Positions 36,577 to 45,373 of a stretch of DNA of 64,000 nucleotides are shown here, one piece after another (positions within the stretch are counted from its first letter, which is position 1; each line of letters opens with the position of its first letter). The stretch is from positions 1-64,000 of the forward strand of contig JANOQZ010000006.1 in assembly GCA_031415055.1 (NCBI GenBank). Reading direction: 5' to 3'. The notes beneath the pieces were generated by a model. It did no database searches, was not told the origin of the DNA, and saw only the letters and a program-made list of their open reading frames with translations. The stretch is from JANMOK01 sp031415055 (GTDB lineage Bacteria; Pseudomonadota; Alphaproteobacteria; Rhodobacterales; Rhodobacteraceae). The translations under genes were made by a program, and so were the position numbers.

Positions 36577-36951
36577 CTAGGCAGACGCCACTATTCCCGC
36601 CTCTACGAATGGCACAAACCCGCCAAAGATCATGCGTCCCATATCGATGGGCGCTTGCGCATAATCATATCCTTGCATCCGCGTATCGACCATGACTTTG
36701 CCGTTCACTTCATCGCGGTGCGCCCGGTCGCGGTAAAGTATGAAAGCGAATATCACCTGCGCCCCCTCTGCCGCTTCAACGGCGCGCGGGAACGAAGTTA
36801 CCTTGCCGTAAGGCACGTCATCGCCGAGCGCTTCCAGATACCCCAGCGCCCCGTGTTCCATCCATACCTTGGCACCAAGCTCGGCCATCACCTTGTATTC
36901 CGCAAACCGCCCCGGTTTAACCGATGCAACATAGCCATCGACATAAGCCAT
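36577..36951 (-). CDS. DUF1428 family protein
   Basis: 124 residues with the ferredoxin-like/dimeric barrel DUF1428 pattern: YVDGYVASVKPG, SFPRAVEAAEGAQVIFAFILYRDRAHRDEVN and GGFVPFV. Resembles E. coli YbaA. GGAGG eight bases upstream fixes the ATG at 36951. Function unknown; it stands alone. Confidence 0.87.
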   Translation of the reverse strand: MAYVDGYVASVKPGRFAEYKVMAELGAKVWMEHGALGYLEALGDDVPYGKVTSFPRAVEAAEGAQVIFAFILYRDRAHRDEVNGKVMVDTRMQGYDYAQAPIDMGRMIFGGFVPFVEAGIVASA

Positions 36952-36999
36952 CTTAAAGTCCTCCAATTGTTGGCGGAGTTTGCTGACAAATAGCCAATT

Positions 37000-37369
37000 T
37001 TGGCAAGTGTCGTTGCCCGATTAACCAAATTTACATTCTAGTGCGGCCAGCGTTTCAGTGGCTCACCACGGCGCGGGCATCAAATCGTCCGGTACCCCAA
37101 CCCGGCTGCGCCAAGGGTTTGACACATACAGCAATTTGGCCCTGCATGGCATCGTCTAATACGCTCGATTGTCGCCCTGATCCGTTCGCATCGCCACCTC
37201 GCCGCGTTTCACCATCGCGCCGGATCGGGTTTTCCGAGCGGCTACTAAACCAGTGTCGCTCTACACCACCCAGAAGGCCGCCTAGTGCCCCTCCAGACCC
37301 ATCCCGCTACCACCCTAGTGCAACCGTTAACGGGCCTTCCAGCGCCCCCCTAGGGCACCACAGAGGCGG
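37000..37369. other. Long intergenic stretch without a recognised gene
   Basis: About 370 bases between the DUF1428 start and the nuclease-like stop. Open frames cross it but look non-coding (many Pro, Arg, Ser; no ribosome site). Short CCTAGTGC / CCCTAGTGC elements recur (37280, 37312). I looked for RNase P, tmRNA and SRP RNA signatures and saw none. It may be decayed coding DNA. Confidence 0.4.
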
Positions 37370-38398
37370 TCATATTTTCACCACTTCCGCCACCACTTGC
37401 CCGTGGTCGGATTGACACTTGTTGAACATTCCGTCGTCAAACAAATGCCGGTTCAACACATCGTAAAACTGCACCCGGCCAATCGCTTGCCGATTGCGTT
37501 CGTTGAAGGCATTGGACACCAAAACATAGTCCAAAACTCCGCCCTGTCCGCGATGAAAATGCGTCAAGGGTCGCGCCATGCCGCTGGGGTTAGCCGCCAG
37601 ATTCCACGCATCCGCCATCTGATAGCGAAACACATTGGTTTTCGCCCCATCTGGCCAATTTTTGATATGTGTGCCACCTGCCTCAACAGTCCCGTCGCGC
37701 ATGGTCAAAACCTCCATCGGTTGCGACCCCTCCGCATCGTTCAAATCGCCCAAGACGATAACCGGGTGGTTGTTCCTCGCCGCCAATATCGCGGTGATCC
37801 CGAAATACAACGCCGCCGCCTCGGCACCCCTTCGCAACAAAGATTCCACCTGCCCCTGCGCCGACAATCGCATCGCGTCCAATATCCAGTCCGACCACGG
37901 CACATCAGGCGCATATTTCACATGGTCAAAGCCGGGGCGTTTTGATTTCAAATGCGCTACAACAAACGTCACTTCGCCAAATTCCGGTGTCACCACATCG
38001 GCACAAACCGGTTTGCGGGCGAAATGAAAATCGGCGGGCAAATTTAGGTTGCTGATAACCGAAGCATCCGGTGCCAACGCCACCGTTTCCTTGATCGGAA
38101 ACCGTGAGGCGATCGCCACAACCGGCCTGTCGAAAATCTTCGAATTCGGCTGCGCCATCGGCGTTTCCACGACGGCGAAATGCGCATAGCCAACCGCCGC
38201 GCATTGCGCCTGCAACGCTGCCGGATCAAACAGCTCTTGAAAGCCTACCACATCGGCATCCATCGCCAGCAATTGCTCGCCAACAAAGCTCTGCTTTTGC
38301 TGCCATTCACCGGGCGAATAGGTGTTTTCCTCGCCCATCCCATACCAATAATTTCCCGGGGCCAGATATTGCAGCAAGTTGAACGAAGCGACGCGCAT
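37370..38398 (-). CDS. Endonuclease/exonuclease/phosphatase family protein
   Basis: 342 residues with the DNase I-like fold: VASFNLLQYL at the start, DVVGFQELFD (metal Glu), VAHLKSKRP, VIVLGDLNDAEGSQP and the C-terminal SDHGQVVAEV His. The substrate (nucleic acid, phospholipid or other phosphodiester) cannot be told. No signal peptide is seen. GGAG six bases before the ATG at 38398 decides the start; the open frame extends 79 codons further but overlaps the divergent gene's region. Confidence 0.85.
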   Translation of the reverse strand: MRVASFNLLQYLAPGNYWYGMGEENTYSPGEWQQKQSFVGEQLLAMDADVVGFQELFDPAALQAQCAAVGYAHFAVVETPMAQPNSKIFDRPVVAIASRFPIKETVALAPDASVISNLNLPADFHFARKPVCADVVTPEFGEVTFVVAHLKSKRPGFDHVKYAPDVPWSDWILDAMRLSAQGQVESLLRRGAEAAALYFGITAILAARNNHPVIVLGDLNDAEGSQPMEVLTMRDGTVEAGGTHIKNWPDGAKTNVFRYQMADAWNLAANPSGMARPLTHFHRGQGGVLDYVLVSNAFNERNRQAIGRVQFYDVLNRHLFDDGMFNKCQSDHGQVVAEVVKI

Positions 38399-38573
38399 GT
38401 ATGGCTCCAAAAGCAAAGGCAAATGCAGACTAGTCGCCTCGGATTCAAAATGAAACCGGCCACAAATCTGTGTGAATTGCGCGAATTTGCCAGACATTGC
38501 ACCGCAAACCTGCGATAGAATGCGGCAATGGGCTACGGTCCTGCGACCGGCGCTCCAAACTGGAGGAGTCATT

Positions 38574-39431
38574 GTGGTCAATACCATTGGCAATCCGCTG
38601 ACTTGGGGCGTGCGTCGCGCCGCCGCTGCGGGCACGCATCTTGTTCATGTTGGCGAAAACGTCGCGGGTGCCGATGCCGAGCCGCAAGTGCGCCGTATTA
38701 CTGTCGACGATTTGAAGACCTCACTGCGCAAAGGCGTGGCGGATTTTGCCCTGTTCCGCACCGATGTGGCCGTGTTGTGCGTTTTCTACCCGATTATCGG
38801 CGCTTTGTTGGTCTGGGTTGCATTTGACCGCAACTTGTTGCCGCTCCTCTTCCCGATGGCTTCGGGTTTTGCCTTGGTCGGCCCAGTGGCGGCGGTAGGC
38901 ATGTACGAACTCAGCCGAAAACACGAGCTCGGCCAGAAACCTTCGTGGGCCGACGCGCTGGGCGTTGTCCGTGCCCCCGCCTTTGGCGCGATCTTTGTTT
39001 TGGGCTTGCTGCTGTTTGGTCTGTTTGTTTTATGGCTGATCACCGCACAGGTGATCTATAGCCAGACAATGGGGCCAGAGGTTCCCCTATCGGCAATGGC
39101 TTTCGTGCGCGACGTCCTAGGCACGACGGGCGGGCGCTGGATGATCGTTCTGGGCATGGGTGTTGGTTTTGTCTTTGCCGCCGCCGTGCTGAGCGTAACG
39201 CTGGTTTCGTTCCCATTGCTGCTCGACCGCAACGTCGGCCTACCGGTGGCCGTTGTCACCTCGCTGCGCGTCACCCGTCAAAACCCCGGAACTGTCGCCT
39301 TGTGGGGGCTGATTGTCGCCGCCATGCTGGTGCTTGGCTCGATCCCGCTGTTCCTTGGCCTGATCGTGGTCATGCCCATCCTCGGCCACGCCACTTGGCA
39401 CCTCTATCGCGCGGCGGTGGTGCCAATCTGA
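38574..39431 (+). CDS. DUF2189 integral membrane protein
   Basis: 285 residues with about six membrane helices and the DUF2189 pattern (RRITVDDLKTSLRKGVADF, YPIIGALLVWVAF, LVTFPLLLDR-like SVTLVSFPLLLDRNV). Once labelled cytochrome c oxidase subunit I-like, but no heme ligands are apparent. Start is GTG at 38574 with GGAGGAG five bases upstream. Confidence 0.82.
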   Translation: MVNTIGNPLTWGVRRAAAAGTHLVHVGENVAGADAEPQVRRITVDDLKTSLRKGVADFALFRTDVAVLCVFYPIIGALLVWVAFDRNLLPLLFPMASGFALVGPVAAVGMYELSRKHELGQKPSWADALGVVRAPAFGAIFVLGLLLFGLFVLWLITAQVIYSQTMGPEVPLSAMAFVRDVLGTTGGRWMIVLGMGVGFVFAAAVLSVTLVSFPLLLDRNVGLPVAVVTSLRVTRQNPGTVALWGLIVAAMLVLGSIPLFLGLIVVMPILGHATWHLYRAAVVPI

Positions 39432-39459
39432 AATAACGGCCGCCTCGTTTCAACGAACC

Positions 39460-39530
39460 GTAGGGTGCGCATTTTGCGCACCGTCTACATTTCCACGGTT
39501 AACAATTGGTGCGCTAAAAGCGCACCCTAC
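39460..39530. repeat. REPIN-like element R1
   Basis: 71-base element bounded by the inverted repeat GTAGGGTGCGC / GCGCACCCTAC, each end itself forming a small hairpin (GTGCGCATTTTGCGCAC at 39465-39481; GGTGCGCTAAAAGCGCACC at 39508-39526). Same architecture as the element at 57851-57922. Its right end contains the acnA stop codon. Confidence 0.75.
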
Positions 39531-42277
39531 CCCGCCTTCGCCAAATTCCTCAGCACGTAATGCAACACCCCACCATTCTCGACATATTCAATCTCGATCG
39601 CGGTATCGATCCGGCATTTCAACTGAATCACCTTGACGGTCCCATCCCCATACACAATCTCGCACGGCACTTCCGAAAGCGGTTTCAACGCCCCTGCCAG
39701 CCCTGAAATTGACAGCGTTTCATCCCCCTTCAACCCCAGCGTTTTCCGCGAATCCCCGCCGGTAAACTCAAACGGAATTACCCCCATGCCCACCAAGTTC
39801 GACCGGTGTATCCGCTCGAAACTCTCGGCAATCACCGCCTTGACCCCCAACAAAGCCGCCCCTTTGGCGGCCCAATCGCGGCTGGAGCCAGCGCCATATT
39901 CGATGCCGCCAATCACCACCAACGGCGTGCCGTCGGCCACATATTCCATCGCCGCATCGTAAATCGAGGTCTGCCCCCCATCCGGTCCGCGCGTGTACCC
40001 ACCCTCGACCCCGTCAAGCATCTCGTTCCTGATGCGGATATTGGCGAACGTGCCGCGCATCATGATCTCGTGGTTACCGCGTCGAGAACCATAAGAGTTG
40101 AACTCCGAAACCGGCACCTGCCTTTCGGTCAGATAAATCCCCGCAGGCGAGGTCGCCTTGAACGATCCAGCGGGCGAAATATGGTCGGTCGTCACCATAT
40201 CGCCCAAAATCGCCAGCAATTTCGCCCCCGAAATGTCGTGAATGGCACCTTTTTCGCGGGCCATCCCCTTAAAATACGGCGGGTTTTGCACATAGGTCGA
40301 CCCACCCGGCCAGTCATAGGTCAAAGCATCGGAAACCTTCACCGCCCGCCACTTGTCATCACCATTGAACACGTCGGCGTATTTCGACAAAAACGCCTCA
40401 CGGGTGACCGTTTTTTCCACCAAATCGGCAATCTCGCGCGTCGTTGGCCAGATGTCCTTCAAATACACATCTTGCCCATCCGACCCCACGCCCAAAGGCT
40501 GGGTCACGAGATCGACGTTCATATCCCCCGCCAAAGCATAGGCCACCACCAGCGGCGGTGATGCCAAGTAATTCGCCCGCACATCCGGCGAAATCCGCCC
40601 CTCAAAATTTCGGTTGCCCGACAAAACCGACACTGCAATCAGGTCGCTTTGCGCGATAGCTTTCGAAATTTCTGGCTGCAGTGGTCCCGAATTGCCGATA
40701 CACGTGGTGCAGCCGTAACCGACCAGATTAAAACCGATTGCGTCCAGATCCTCCTGCAAACCCGCCGCGTTCAAATACTCCGACACCACCTGCGACCCCG
40801 GCGCCAGCGACGTTTTCACCCAAGGTTTGCGGTTCAATCCCAACGCTCGCGCCTTGCGCGCCACCAATCCCGCCCCGATCATCACATAGGGGTTTGACGT
40901 ATTTGTGCACGACGTGATCGAGGCAATCACCACCGACCCGTCGCGCAACGTATAATCTTCGCCCTCGACCCCGACGGTTTTGCGCAAATCCGCCGGAATT
41001 GCCGGTGCCGGACCTTCGGAATTCATCTCGGCGGTCGCTGCATTCGCCGCCATGCCGCGATATTCCTGTACCACGTTGAGAAACGCCATCGCCGATTGGG
41101 TCAACGGCGTATAATCTTGCGGCCGTTTCGGGCCGGAAATCGCTGGCACAATCTCGCCCATGTTCAACTCCAGCGTGCTGGTATAAACCGGCGCATAATC
41201 TGCCCCACGCCACATGCCCTGCGCCTTGGCATAAGCCTCGACCAGTGCCAAGCGTGCCTCGTCACGCCCGGTTTGGCGCAAATAGCGCAAAGTTTCGTCA
41301 TCGACCGGGAAAAAGCCGCAGGTCGCGCCATATTCCGGTGCCATATTGGCAATCGTCGCCCGGTCAGCCAAAGGCAAATGATCCAGACCTTGCCCAAAAA
41401 ACTCGACAAACTTGCTGACCACGCCGTGTTTGCGCAGCATCTGCACCACTTTCAGCACCAGATCGGTCGCCGTAGTGCCTTCCACCATCCGGCCTGTCAG
41501 TTTGAACCCAACCACTTCGGGTATCAGCATGGAAACCGGTTGCCCCAACATCGCCGCCTCGGCCTCGATCCCGCCGACACCCCAGCCCAACACGGCGAGG
41601 CCGTTGATCATCGTGGTATGGCTGTCGGTGCCGACCAATGTATCAGGATAAGCCACATTGGCCCCCGTTTGGTCTTTATCCGTCCACACCGTCTGCGCCA
41701 GATATTCAAGGTTGACCTGATGGCAAATCCCGGTGCCCGGAGGCACCACCCGGAAATTGTTGAACGCGCCCTGACCCCATTTGAGGAATTCGTAGCGCTC
41801 CATGTTGCGCTCGTATTCGCGGTCGACGTTCATCTGGAAGGCGCGCGGGTTGCCGAATTCGTCGATCATCACCGAATGGTCGATCACCAGATCGACCGGG
41901 TTCAAGGGGTTGATCTTTTCCGGATTGCCACCCAGCGCCACCATGGCATCGCGCATCGCCGCCAGATCAACCACCGCCGGCACCCCGGTGAAATCCTGCA
42001 TCAGCACCCGTGCCGGACGATAGGCAATCTCGCGCGGGTTCTTTCCACCCGCCTTGCCCCAATCGGAAAACGCCCGGATGTCATCGAGCGTGACGGTTTT
42101 CCCATCCTCAAAGCGCAGCATATTCTCCAACACCACCTTTAACGCTGCCGGCAAATTGGCAAACGCCCCCAACCCCGCCGCTTCCGCCGCCGGGATCGAG
42201 TAATAAGAATACTTCGCCCCACCCACCGCCAATTCGCGCCGCGTTTTGCCTTTGTCCTGTCCGGTGATGATGGTCAT
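39527..42277 (-). CDS. acnA: Aconitate hydratase A
   Basis: 916 residues; [4Fe-4S] enzyme of the TCA cycle isomerising citrate to isocitrate. The cluster cysteines are in TSCTNTSNP and YGCTTCIGNSGPL; TDSHTTMINGLAVLGWGVGG and YGAGSSRDWAAKG are typical. ATG at 42277 has GGAGG upstream; the 33-codon extension is not family sequence. The stop codon lies inside REPIN-like element R1, so the last residues (KAG) may derive from or abut the repeat. Confidence 0.97.
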   Translation of the reverse strand: MTIITGQDKGKTRRELAVGGAKYSYYSIPAAEAAGLGAFANLPAALKVVLENMLRFEDGKTVTLDDIRAFSDWGKAGGKNPREIAYRPARVLMQDFTGVPAVVDLAAMRDAMVALGGNPEKINPLNPVDLVIDHSVMIDEFGNPRAFQMNVDREYERNMERYEFLKWGQGAFNNFRVVPPGTGICHQVNLEYLAQTVWTDKDQTGANVAYPDTLVGTDSHTTMINGLAVLGWGVGGIEAEAAMLGQPVSMLIPEVVGFKLTGRMVEGTTATDLVLKVVQMLRKHGVVSKFVEFFGQGLDHLPLADRATIANMAPEYGATCGFFPVDDETLRYLRQTGRDEARLALVEAYAKAQGMWRGADYAPVYTSTLELNMGEIVPAISGPKRPQDYTPLTQSAMAFLNVVQEYRGMAANAATAEMNSEGPAPAIPADLRKTVGVEGEDYTLRDGSVVIASITSCTNTSNPYVMIGAGLVARKARALGLNRKPWVKTSLAPGSQVVSEYLNAAGLQEDLDAIGFNLVGYGCTTCIGNSGPLQPEISKAIAQSDLIAVSVLSGNRNFEGRISPDVRANYLASPPLVVAYALAGDMNVDLVTQPLGVGSDGQDVYLKDIWPTTREIADLVEKTVTREAFLSKYADVFNGDDKWRAVKVSDALTYDWPGGSTYVQNPPYFKGMAREKGAIHDISGAKLLAILGDMVTTDHISPAGSFKATSPAGIYLTERQVPVSEFNSYGSRRGNHEIMMRGTFANIRIRNEMLDGVEGGYTRGPDGGQTSIYDAAMEYVADGTPLVVIGGIEYGAGSSRDWAAKGAALLGVKAVIAESFERIHRSNLVGMGVIPFEFTGGDSRKTLGLKGDETLSISGLAGALKPLSEVPCEIVYGDGTVKVIQLKCRIDTAIEIEYVENGGVLHYVLRNLAKAG

Positions 42278-42435
42278 TTTTGCCTCCGCTAAGGGTCGGA
42301 ATATCGCACATTTGCCGCCCATAAATGACGGCAATTGGTTAATGTGCGGTTTCCTATGTGGAGGGGGGCAAGTCAAGGCGGAACACGTCAGCTTTTCGAT
42401 GAAGTATTTTGCGGACCAACCGAATTTTCAAAGGA

Positions 42436-42525
42436 TTTGGCCGATCATTCTTCCCAATAAACTATTGATTTGGATCACCAAAGGGCAAAAATTCTGAAAA
42501 TTTGGCCGATCTTTTGGCCGATCAT
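42436..42525. promoter_or_regulatory. Three direct copies of TTTGGCCGATC upstream of ccmA
   Basis: TTTGGCCGATC occurs at 42436, 42501 and 42513, the last two 12 bases apart, all on the plus strand in the 290-base gap between acnA and ccmA; the first and third extend to TTTGGCCGATCAT. The spacing near one helical turn suggests a protein-binding site, but slipped duplication is equally possible. Confidence 0.4.
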
Positions 42526-42567
42526 CCGCCCCTTTCCCAACACCCACCAATCCGCTACTTCCACCAT

Positions 42568-43170
42568 ATGACCCTTAACGTCACCAATCTTTTCTGCCGC
42601 CGATCAGACCGTTTGATCCTGTCAGACTTGACGTTCAGCGTCGAACCCGGTCGAGCCTTGCTGGTCCAAGGCCCCAATGGCGTGGGCAAATCGACGTTGT
42701 TGCGGGTCTTGGCTGGTCTCACCCAACCAGAAAATGGTACCGTTGCCCTTGGCGCAACCTCCCTGACCAACCCCGATGATTGGCCCGCACAAATCGCCTA
42801 TCTAGGCCATCTCGATGCCGTCAAACCCCAGCTAACTTTCGCGCAAAACCTGCGTTTCTGGGCCGACCTCTACGGCCAAGGCGACCTGACCAAAGCCCTC
42901 GCCGCTTTGAACCTAACCCACCTTGCCGACCAACCCGCCCAAATCGCCTCGGCAGGCCAAAAGAAACGCCTCGCCCTCGCACGTCTGCTCTTGGCCAACC
43001 GCCGTCTCTGGCTCCTCGACGAACCGCTAGCCTCCCTCGACAAAGACTCGCAAGTCACCTTGGAAACAATAGTAAAAACCCACCTCGCCACTGGTGGCAT
43101 CGCTATCATCGCCACCCACCAACCGCTCAACATTCCGCACGAAACCCTCCCACTCAACGGTGCGTCATGA
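42568..43170 (+). CDS. ccmA: Heme exporter ATP-binding protein CcmA
   Basis: 200 residues, ABC ATPase of the CcmABCD complex that releases holo-CcmE for cytochrome c maturation. Walker A GPNGVGKSTLL, signature SAGQKKRLALARL, Walker B LWLLDEPLASLD and the switch His ATHQ are present. First gene of ccmABCDG; ATG at 42568 follows 22 in-frame codons that I exclude. Overlaps ccmB by four bases. Confidence 0.95.
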   Translation: MTLNVTNLFCRRSDRLILSDLTFSVEPGRALLVQGPNGVGKSTLLRVLAGLTQPENGTVALGATSLTNPDDWPAQIAYLGHLDAVKPQLTFAQNLRFWADLYGQGDLTKALAALNLTHLADQPAQIASAGQKKRLALARLLLANRRLWLLDEPLASLDKDSQVTLETIVKTHLATGGIAIIATHQPLNIPHETLPLNGAS

Positions 43171-43823
43171 TCGCCCTGCTCAAACGCGAACTCACCCTCG
43201 CCCTGCGCAACGGCGGCGGCGCGGGGCTTGGCCTCGCGTTCTTCCTGATCGTCACCGTGCTTGTCCCCTTTGGCGTCGGCCCTGATACCGCAATCCTCGC
43301 CAAAATCGCCCCCGGCACCCTGTGGATCGGTTCCCTCCTCGCATGCTTGCTATCCCTCGACCGCTTGTTTCAACCGGATTTTGAGGATGGCACCCTCGAC
43401 CTTCTCGCGCTCTCACCCCTGCCGTTGGAAGCCATCGCGGCCACCAAATCCTTCGCCCACTGGCTGACCACTGGCCTACCCTTGGTTATCGCCGCCCCAA
43501 TCCTTGCGCTTACCCTGCACCTGCCAAGCCAAACCTACCTCACCCTCATCCTCAGCCTGCTCATCGGCACCCCCGCGCTCAGCTTTCTGGGCGCAATCGG
43601 CGCGGCGCTGACCATCGGCATCAAACGCGGTGGACTGCTGCTGTCGCTGCTGGTCCTGCCGCTCTACGTTCCCACCCTCATCTTCGGTGCCCGCGCTGTT
43701 ACCCTTGCCGCCGAAAACCAATCACCGCTAACCGCGCTTCTGCTGTTGGCGGGAACCTCGCTGTTCATCCTCGCCCTCGCGCCCTTCACTGCCGCCGCAA
43801 TCATCCGCGTGCATCTGACCTAA
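43167..43823 (+). CDS. ccmB: Heme exporter protein CcmB
   Basis: 218 residues with six membrane helices; permease partner of CcmA. The KRELTLALRNGG start, FQPDFEDGTLDLLALSPLPL and TGLPLVIAAPI regions match the family. ATG overlaps the ccmA stop (ATGA). Inner membrane. Confidence 0.95.
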   Translation: MIALLKRELTLALRNGGGAGLGLAFFLIVTVLVPFGVGPDTAILAKIAPGTLWIGSLLACLLSLDRLFQPDFEDGTLDLLALSPLPLEAIAATKSFAHWLTTGLPLVIAAPILALTLHLPSQTYLTLILSLLIGTPALSFLGAIGAALTIGIKRGGLLLSLLVLPLYVPTLIFGARAVTLAAENQSPLTALLLLAGTSLFILALAPFTAAAIIRVHLT

Positions 43824-43876
43824 ACGTGACAATCCCGCCCATTGCGGCTTGAACCCACCAAAGGTAACAAATCTCC

Positions 43877-44599
43877 ATGTCGCTTTGGGAATATGCAAAT
43901 CCGGTCAAGTTCATGCGCCTTTCGGGCCGCGTACTGCCATTCCTGACAGGTATCACAGCATTCTGCCTGATCGGCGGCCTTGCTTCCGGATTTTTCGACA
44001 CGCCCGACGATTACCGCATGGGGTCCACCGCCAAAATCCTTTATGTCCACGTGCCCGCCGCCATGATGGCGATCAACGTTTGGGGCATGATGTTTGTCGC
44101 CTCACTCATCTGGCTGATCCGACGTCACCACATCTCGGCGCTTGCCGCCAAAGCCGCCGCACCCATTGGGGCAACCTTCACCCTTATCGCTCTGATAACC
44201 GGCGCAATCTGGGGCGAGCCGATGTGGGGAAGCTGGTGGGAATGGGACCCGCGTCTGACTTCGTTTCTGATCCTGTTCCTGTTCTACCTCGGCTATATCG
44301 CGCTTTGGCAAGCCATTGACGACCCCGACAAAGCCGCCGATCTTACAGCCATTCTCTGCCTCATCGGTTCGGTCTTCGCCCTGCTGTCGCGTTATGCCGT
44401 CTTGTTCTGGAGCCAAGGCCTGCACCAAGGCGCGTCACTATCGCTGGACAACGAACAGCACGTCGCCGATGTGTTTTATCAACCTTTGCTACTATCCATT
44501 GCCGGTTTTATCCTGCTGTTCGTCACCCTCATTCTTTTCCGCACCCGCAGCGAAATTCGCGCACGTCGCCTTCGCGCCTTGCAAATGGCGGCCAGTTGA
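43877..44599 (+). CDS. ccmC: Heme exporter/ligase subunit CcmC
   Basis: 240 residues, six helices, heme-handling protein with the tryptophan-rich motif WGSWWEWDPRLTS (WWEWD at 120-124) and flanking conserved His (YVHVPAAMM and QGLHQGASL). It presents heme to CcmE. Lies 53 bases after ccmB. Confidence 0.96.
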   Translation: MSLWEYANPVKFMRLSGRVLPFLTGITAFCLIGGLASGFFDTPDDYRMGSTAKILYVHVPAAMMAINVWGMMFVASLIWLIRRHHISALAAKAAAPIGATFTLIALITGAIWGEPMWGSWWEWDPRLTSFLILFLFYLGYIALWQAIDDPDKAADLTAILCLIGSVFALLSRYAVLFWSQGLHQGASLSLDNEQHVADVFYQPLLLSIAGFILLFVTLILFRTRSEIRARRLRALQMAAS

Positions 44600-44601
44600 C
44601 A

Positions 44602-44763
44602 ATGCCCGATTTGGGAGATTACGCGCTGCACGTCATTGCCGCCTACAGCGCGACGGTGATCTTGCTAGCGGCCCTCATCGCCGCTTCCGTGCTGCGCTCA
44701 TATCGCCTTGGCCGCGACCTTGAACGCCTAGAAAACCGTCGCCTGAGCAAATCTGATGGATGA
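44602..44763 (+). CDS. ccmD: Heme exporter protein CcmD
   Basis: 53 residues, one membrane helix (about 9-32) preceded by a conserved DYALHVIAAYSA stretch and followed by a basic/acidic helix (YRLGRDLERLENRR), as in CcmD. It stabilises the CcmABC-CcmE complex. ATG two bases after the ccmC stop; the stop overlaps the ccmG start by eight bases. Confidence 0.92.
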   Translation: MPDLGDYALHVIAAYSATVILLAALIAASVLRSYRLGRDLERLENRRLSKSDG

Positions 44764-45301
44764 ACCCAAACGCGCCTTTAACCCGCTTTTACTGCTGCCT
44801 CTTGTCGTCTTCGCTGGTTTCGGCCTGTTGGCTTGGGTCGCTATGCACAACCCTAACCGTGACGAACTGCCCTCAGCCCTTATTGGCCAAATCGCCCCGC
44901 CTTTGACGCTGACACCCCTTACCGAGGGCGACCCAATTCCTACCAACGAAGATTTGCTCGCCCCCGGTATCAAGCTGGTCAACTTCTGGGCATCATGGTG
45001 CGGCCCTTGCCGTGCGGAACATCCGACGATCACAAAAATCTCGGCATCAGGCGTGCCGGTTTATGGCATCAATTACAAAGACCAGCCGCAAAATGCCCTG
45101 CGCTTTCTCGACCAACTCGGCAACCCCTTCACCAAAATCGGTGCCGATGCCAACCGCACCGCTTTGGACTGGGGCCTCTATGGCGTGCCGGAAACCTTTG
45201 TCATCGACGGTGATGGCAAAATTCTGCTGCGGTACCCCGGCCCGGTGACCGAACGGGTATATGAAGAGCGGATCAAACCTTTGCTGGATGCCGCCAAATA
45301 G
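44756..45301 (+). CDS. ccmG: Thiol:disulfide interchange protein CcmG (DsbE)
   Basis: 181 residues: membrane anchor (about 10-30) and a periplasmic thioredoxin-like domain with the active-site WCGPC at 81-85 and the cis-Pro motif GVPETFVID. It keeps apocytochrome CXXCH cysteines reduced. Last gene of ccmABCDG; ccmE, ccmF and ccmH are not in the window. Confidence 0.95.
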   Translation: MDEPKRAFNPLLLLPLVVFAGFGLLAWVAMHNPNRDELPSALIGQIAPPLTLTPLTEGDPIPTNEDLLAPGIKLVNFWASWCGPCRAEHPTITKISASGVPVYGINYKDQPQNALRFLDQLGNPFTKIGADANRTALDWGLYGVPETFVIDGDGKILLRYPGPVTERVYEERIKPLLDAAK

Positions 45302-45373
45302 CGCCCTCACCTTGACGCCACCAATGTCCACCCCTATCACCCGCCCCGACAGCGCAGGGGGAATCGCCACGAC

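Noticed and set aside
37000..37369. Structural RNA (RNase P, tmRNA, SRP RNA)
   Set aside because: None of the conserved core sequences of these RNAs was found on either strand.
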